The notes beneath the pieces are model-generated. The model saw only the letters and a list, made by a program, of their open reading frames with translations, was not told the origin of the DNA and made no database searches. From CAVSRC01 sp963830205 (GTDB lineage: Bacteria; Pseudomonadota; Alphaproteobacteria; Rhizobiales; Kaistiaceae): a stretch of DNA of 64,000 nucleotides. The position numbers and the translations under genes are program-made. Positions 60,992 to 64,000 of the stretch are shown piece after piece (positions within the stretch are counted from its first letter, which is position 1; each line of letters begins with the position of its first letter). The stretch spans positions 186,001 to 250,000 of the forward strand of contig CAWHLP010000031.1 in the NCBI GenBank assembly GCA_963830205.1, written 5' to 3'.

Positions 60992-61206
60992 TCCCGTCCG
61001 CCCGGAACGGGCGACGCTGCCGGTCGGTCTCAACTCCCCGTTCCCAATGATCGCTGCCGAGGGTGCCGGGTGACCCGCGCTTCCGCCTGCCGGGCGTTCG
61101 CCCGCTCAATACGATCAATATCGCTCAAAAATCTGATTGACATAGATCATATTGGATGGAATCCTGAGCAAGTCATGCGCACATGACACGGAGGGGGAAG
61201 CCGGCG
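60992..61206 (+). promoter_or_regulatory. Promoter region of the second sugar operon
   Basis: This gap holds CAATAT (61116-61121) and ATATTG (61149-61154) as an inverted repeat, flanking TGATTGACA (61134-61142), the same 9-mer as in the rha control region. TTGACA inside it is a likely -35. DeoR-family control is probable, either by the regulator encoded next or by cross-talk with RhaR. Confidence 0.45.
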
Positions 61207-61998
61207 ATGGATCACGCAGGGGGCGTGAAGGCGGAACGTCTCGACGCGATCCGCAGCCATCTCTACGCCAACGGCTTCTCGACCATCCAGTCGCTGGCCG
61301 ACTCGGTCGGCGCCTCGCTGGCGACGATCCGTCGCGACCTCCACATCCTCGAACGGGACGGTGCGATCGACCGCGTGCACGGTGGCGCGCGCATCGCCGC
61401 GGGCTCCTCGGTCGAGCTTGCCTTCCAGGAGCGCACCAAGCGCAACATCTCGGCCAAGCGCGCCATCGCGACCGCCGCCTATGCGCTGCTGGCGCCGCGC
61501 ACCTCGATCTTCCTCGATGCCGGCACCACCGTGCTCCAGCTGGCGCGGCTCATCCGCATCAATCCCCTGCCGCTCCGCATCTTCACCAACGGGCTGGCGG
61601 TGGCGCAGGAGTTCCTCAACATCGCCGATCTCGAGGTGGTGCTGCTCGGCGGCCAGCTGCGCAGCGAGAATGCCTCGCTGGTCGGTCCGCAGGCCGAGGC
61701 GATGCTGGAATCGATCTGGTTCGATCAGCTGTTTCTCGGCGCCAGCGCCATCGGCCCCGACGACGCCATCTACAGCGTCGACAGCGCCGAGGCGAGCCTC
61801 AACCAGCGCATGCTGGCGCGCTCGGCGGAGCGCTACGTCCTGGCCAATTCCTCCAAGTTCGGCACGATGGCGACCTACAAGGTGGCGCCGCTGGCCTCGT
61901 CCGCCTCGGTCATCACCGATTCCCGGCTGCCGCCCCGCTGGCGCAGCCAGCTTGCCGAGGCCGGCGTCGCCACCACCATCGTCGAGATCGAGGCCTAG
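61207..61998 (+). CDS. DeoR/GlpR-family transcriptional regulator
   Basis: The 263-residue protein has the DeoR helix-turn-helix (LDAIRSHLYANGFSTIQSLADSVGASLATIRRDLHILERDG, then DRVHGGARI) and the sugar-phosphate-sensing domain (PRTSIFLDAGTTVLQLARL, LEVVLLGGQLRSENASLVG, ERYVLANSSKFG). ATG 61207 follows GGAGGGGGAAG; 61183 is an alternative. It ends two bases before the sugar kinase gene, and a binding protein follows, so it heads a separate sugar operon, perhaps for an amino sugar. Confidence 0.87.
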   Translation: MDHAGGVKAERLDAIRSHLYANGFSTIQSLADSVGASLATIRRDLHILERDGAIDRVHGGARIAAGSSVELAFQERTKRNISAKRAIATAAYALLAPRTSIFLDAGTTVLQLARLIRINPLPLRIFTNGLAVAQEFLNIADLEVVLLGGQLRSENASLVGPQAEAMLESIWFDQLFLGASAIGPDDAIYSVDSAEASLNQRMLARSAERYVLANSSKFGTMATYKVAPLASSASVITDSRLPPRWRSQLAEAGVATTIVEIEA

Positions 61999-62000
61999 CC

Positions 62001-62978
62001 GTGGCCGACGCTTTCATCCTCGGCATCGACGGCGGGGGCAGCAAGGTCCTCGTCGCCCTCGCCGACATGAGCGGCCGCATCCTGCGCAGCGTGCGCGGCG
62101 CTGGCGTCAACCCCATGGACAACCGCAACTGGCGGGACGAGCTCGCCGCCCAGCTTGGCCATTTCAAGGACGAGCCCGGCCTTGCCGCCGTCGGCGCCGC
62201 CCTCCCCGCCCACGGCGAGGTCGAACGCATTTCGCAGAGCCAGCGCGCGGCGATCGCCGGCGCCTTCCCTGGCATTCCGCAGACGGTCATCAACGATGTC
62301 GATGCCGCCCATATCGGCGCCTTCGCCGGCGGACCGGGCATCCTCATCCTCTCCGGCACCGGCTCGATGGCCTGGGCGCGCGACGACGCCGGCACCTCCG
62401 CCCGCATCGGCGGCTGGGGCGACGTCATCGGCGACGAAGGCAGCGGCCACTGGATCGGCCGGCTCGCCCTCAGCCGGATCAGCCAGAGCCTCGACAAGCG
62501 CGCGCCCCCGACCGCCCTGGTCGATGCGGCCTTCGCCTATCTCGGCCTCGACCGCTCCCGGCCGGCCAACGCGCTCGAGGGCTGGGTCGAGGGCCTCGCC
62601 AACCAAAGGGCCGGCGTCGCTTCGCTGGCGGTGGTCGTGAACCAGGTCGCTGAGGCCGGCGACCCGGTGGCGAGAGACCTCATCGGCCGGGCGGCCGATG
62701 AACTCGCCAGGCACATCACCACCATCGCCCGGCATTGCAGCCCCGATGCCGACTGGACCTATGCCGGCGGCACCTTCGCCAGCCGCATGCTTCTCGACGC
62801 GGTGACCGAGCGGATCGGAAGACCGCCGGTTCCCCCGCGCCTTCCCCCGATTGGCGGTGCCCTGCTGGCTGCCGCCAAGATTCTCGGCTGGCCGATCGAA
62901 GCGGCTTTCGTCGAGCGCCTCGCTGTCGCGACAGACGCCGCGACGGCCAATGCCAAACGACAAGAACCAACGATCTAG
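62001..62978 (+). CDS. BadF/BadG-family sugar kinase (N-acetylglucosamine kinase-like)
   Basis: The 325-residue ASKHA-fold protein has the phosphate motif FILGIDGGGSKVLVALADM, the second nucleotide motif GPGILILSGTGSMAWARDD and the family block IGGWGDVIGDEGSGHWIG. Relatives phosphorylate N-acetylglucosamine or related amino sugars. The GTG at 62001 lies directly after the regulator stop. It precedes a binding-protein gene by 12 bp, supporting a role in phosphorylating an imported sugar. Confidence 0.85.
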   Translation: MADAFILGIDGGGSKVLVALADMSGRILRSVRGAGVNPMDNRNWRDELAAQLGHFKDEPGLAAVGAALPAHGEVERISQSQRAAIAGAFPGIPQTVINDVDAAHIGAFAGGPGILILSGTGSMAWARDDAGTSARIGGWGDVIGDEGSGHWIGRLALSRISQSLDKRAPPTALVDAAFAYLGLDRSRPANALEGWVEGLANQRAGVASLAVVVNQVAEAGDPVARDLIGRAADELARHITTIARHCSPDADWTYAGGTFASRMLLDAVTERIGRPPVPPRLPPIGGALLAAAKILGWPIEAAFVERLAVATDAATANAKRQEPTI

Positions 62979-62990
62979 GAGACAAGGGAC

Positions 62991-64000
62991 ATGCGTACAT
63001 TTCTTCTCGCTGCCGCCGCAACGGCCCTCGCCGCGGTCGTTCCGGCCCATGCCGACGACGCCAAGCCGTATGCCGGCCAGTCGATCACCGTCCTGATGCC
63101 GTCGCCGCAGGCAGCTAACATCGCGGCCGATTTCGAGAAGGCGACCGGCATCAAGGTCGACCTCCAGACCCTGTCCTGGGACGACATCCGGCCCAAGCTG
63201 GTGACCGCGCTGCTCGCCGGCACCTCGCCCGCCGACGTGACCGAGTTCGACTGGTCGTGGACCGGGCAGTTCAGCGCCGCCGGCTGGTATGAGCCGCTCA
63301 ACGACAAGATCGACGCCGCCACCATCGATGACATCAAGGGCTCGTCGATCTTCACCGTCGACGGCAAGCTGATCGGCGTGCCCTACTCCAACGACTTCCG
63401 CGTCATGCTGGTCAACAAGCAGCACTTTGCCGACGCGGGCATCACCGCAATGCCCAAGACCCTCGACGAACTGGTCGCCGACGCCAAGCAGATCAAGGCA
63501 AAGGGCATCGTCAAATATCCGATCGGACTGCCGCTGTCGCCGACGGAAGGCGCTTCGACGAGCTGGTACCTGCTCACCAAGGCGTTCGGCGGCGACCTCT
63601 TCGACAAGGACTTCAATCCGCTGTTCGTGTCGCCGGATTCGGCCGGCTACAAGGCGATGGCCTTCGAGCTGATGCTGCTCAAGGAAGGTCTGGTCGACCC
63701 GGCCTCGACCGGCCTCAAGGACAGCCAGATCAACGAGGGCATGTTCGCCAAGGGCGTGACCAGCATCATGATCTCGGGTGAGCCCGGACGTCTCGGCCAG
63801 ATGAACGATCCCAAGCAGTCCGACGTTGCCGGCAAGGTCGACGCGATCCTGGTGCCGACCGTCTCCGGCACGACCCGCAGCTATGGCCTGCTCGAGGCCC
63901 TGGCGATCCCCAAGGTGTCGCAGCACAAGGAAGCCGCGCTCGCGTTCATCAAGTGGTTCACCAGCAAAGATTGGCAGATGGAGAACTATGCCAACGGCTT
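62991..64000 (+). CDS. Sugar ABC importer substrate-binding protein, truncated by window end
   Basis: The first 336 residues are present. A Sec signal peptide (MRTFLLAAAATALAAVVPAHA) is followed by an SBP_bac_1 fold: SITVLMPSPQAANIAADFEK, LLAGTSPADVTEFDWSWTGQF, KLIGVPYSNDFRVMLVNKQHF and LAIPKVSQHKEAALAFIKWF. AGACAAGGGAC precedes the ATG. Permease genes are expected beyond the window. The ligand is probably the sugar phosphorylated by the upstream kinase. Confidence 0.88.
   Translation, partial: MRTFLLAAAATALAAVVPAHADDAKPYAGQSITVLMPSPQAANIAADFEKATGIKVDLQTLSWDDIRPKLVTALLAGTSPADVTEFDWSWTGQFSAAGWYEPLNDKIDAATIDDIKGSSIFTVDGKLIGVPYSNDFRVMLVNKQHFADAGITAMPKTLDELVADAKQIKAKGIVKYPIGLPLSPTEGASTSWYLLTKAFGGDLFDKDFNPLFVSPDSAGYKAMAFELMLLKEGLVDPASTGLKDSQINEGMFAKGVTSIMISGEPGRLGQMNDPKQSDVAGKVDAILVPTVSGTTRSYGLLEALAIPKVSQHKEAALAFIKWFTSKDWQMENYANG

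Noticed and set aside
61116..61154. Integration site or origin of replication
   Set aside because: The AT-rich words fit a promoter/operator better; no DnaA boxes or integrase are nearby.

Overview
The window is GC-rich, densely coded alphaproteobacterial chromosome, most likely Hyphomicrobiales. Clues are the ScfR/RamB-type regulator divergent from isocitrate lyase, a DUF4170 gene, the rhaRSTPQUK + rhaDI gene content known from Rhizobium, and palindromic intergenic repeats typical of the order. No rRNA, tRNA or CRISPR array was found. One IS5-family element is present next to a MITE-like repeat.

Layout. 0-7.3 kb: end of a DsbA-like gene, aceA with its divergent regulator, an aadA-like nucleotidyltransferase, an ECF sigma/anti-sigma pair, a class I glutamine amidotransferase and a TerB-like protein. 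7.3-8.9 kb: orphan terminator, MITE-like element and IS427-type IS. 8.9-16.8 kb: uronate dehydrogenase-like gene, FecR protein, DUF3307 protein, CHASE2-adenylate cyclase, then a three-gene flavinylation electron-transfer operon (FMN-binding protein, ApbE, RnfD-FNR fusion). 17.0-28.7 kb: an eight-gene chemosensory operon (CheW, CheR-TPR, CheW, MCP, CheA-REC, CheB, multi-REC hybrid kinase, REC-EAL). Its composition matches Wsp-type systems, but a c-di-GMP phosphodiesterase stands where a diguanylate cyclase is expected. 28.9-34.8 kb: cytosine deaminase with a BMP-type ABC importer. 35.4-47.0 kb: HAD phosphatase, TetR regulator and an uncharacterised sugar island (two divergent operons with four Gfo/Idh/MocA dehydrogenases, a TIM-barrel isomerase and a CUT1-type ABC importer) with two copies of an AGTAAC-N6-GTTACT operator between them. 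47.1-48.9 kb: Uup-like ABC-F protein. 49.1-61.0 kb: complete L-rhamnose locus with divergent arms, a nested palindromic control region and a second, E. coli-type RhaD aldolase. 61.2-64.0 kb: start of another sugar operon (DeoR regulator, BadF/NagK-like kinase, binding protein cut by the window end).

How the parts work together. Much of the window feeds central metabolism from plant-type or scavenged carbon: rhamnose to dihydroxyacetone phosphate plus lactaldehyde/lactate, an unknown sugar oxidised by Gfo/Idh enzymes, cytosine to uracil plus ammonia, uronate oxidation, and the glyoxylate shunt. Signalling genes (REC-EAL, class III cyclase) would link envelope or surface cues to second messengers.

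Data-quality warning. Many genes are interrupted by single-base indels, nearly all extra G or C, that break otherwise perfect family motifs. They are very dense at 17.0-26.7 kb and sporadic elsewhere (about 4.85, 13.8, 28.16, 45.36, 46.4/46.6, 51.36, 56.97 and 60.92 kb). I treat these genes as intact CDS with probable sequence errors and give the full extent reconstructed across frames.
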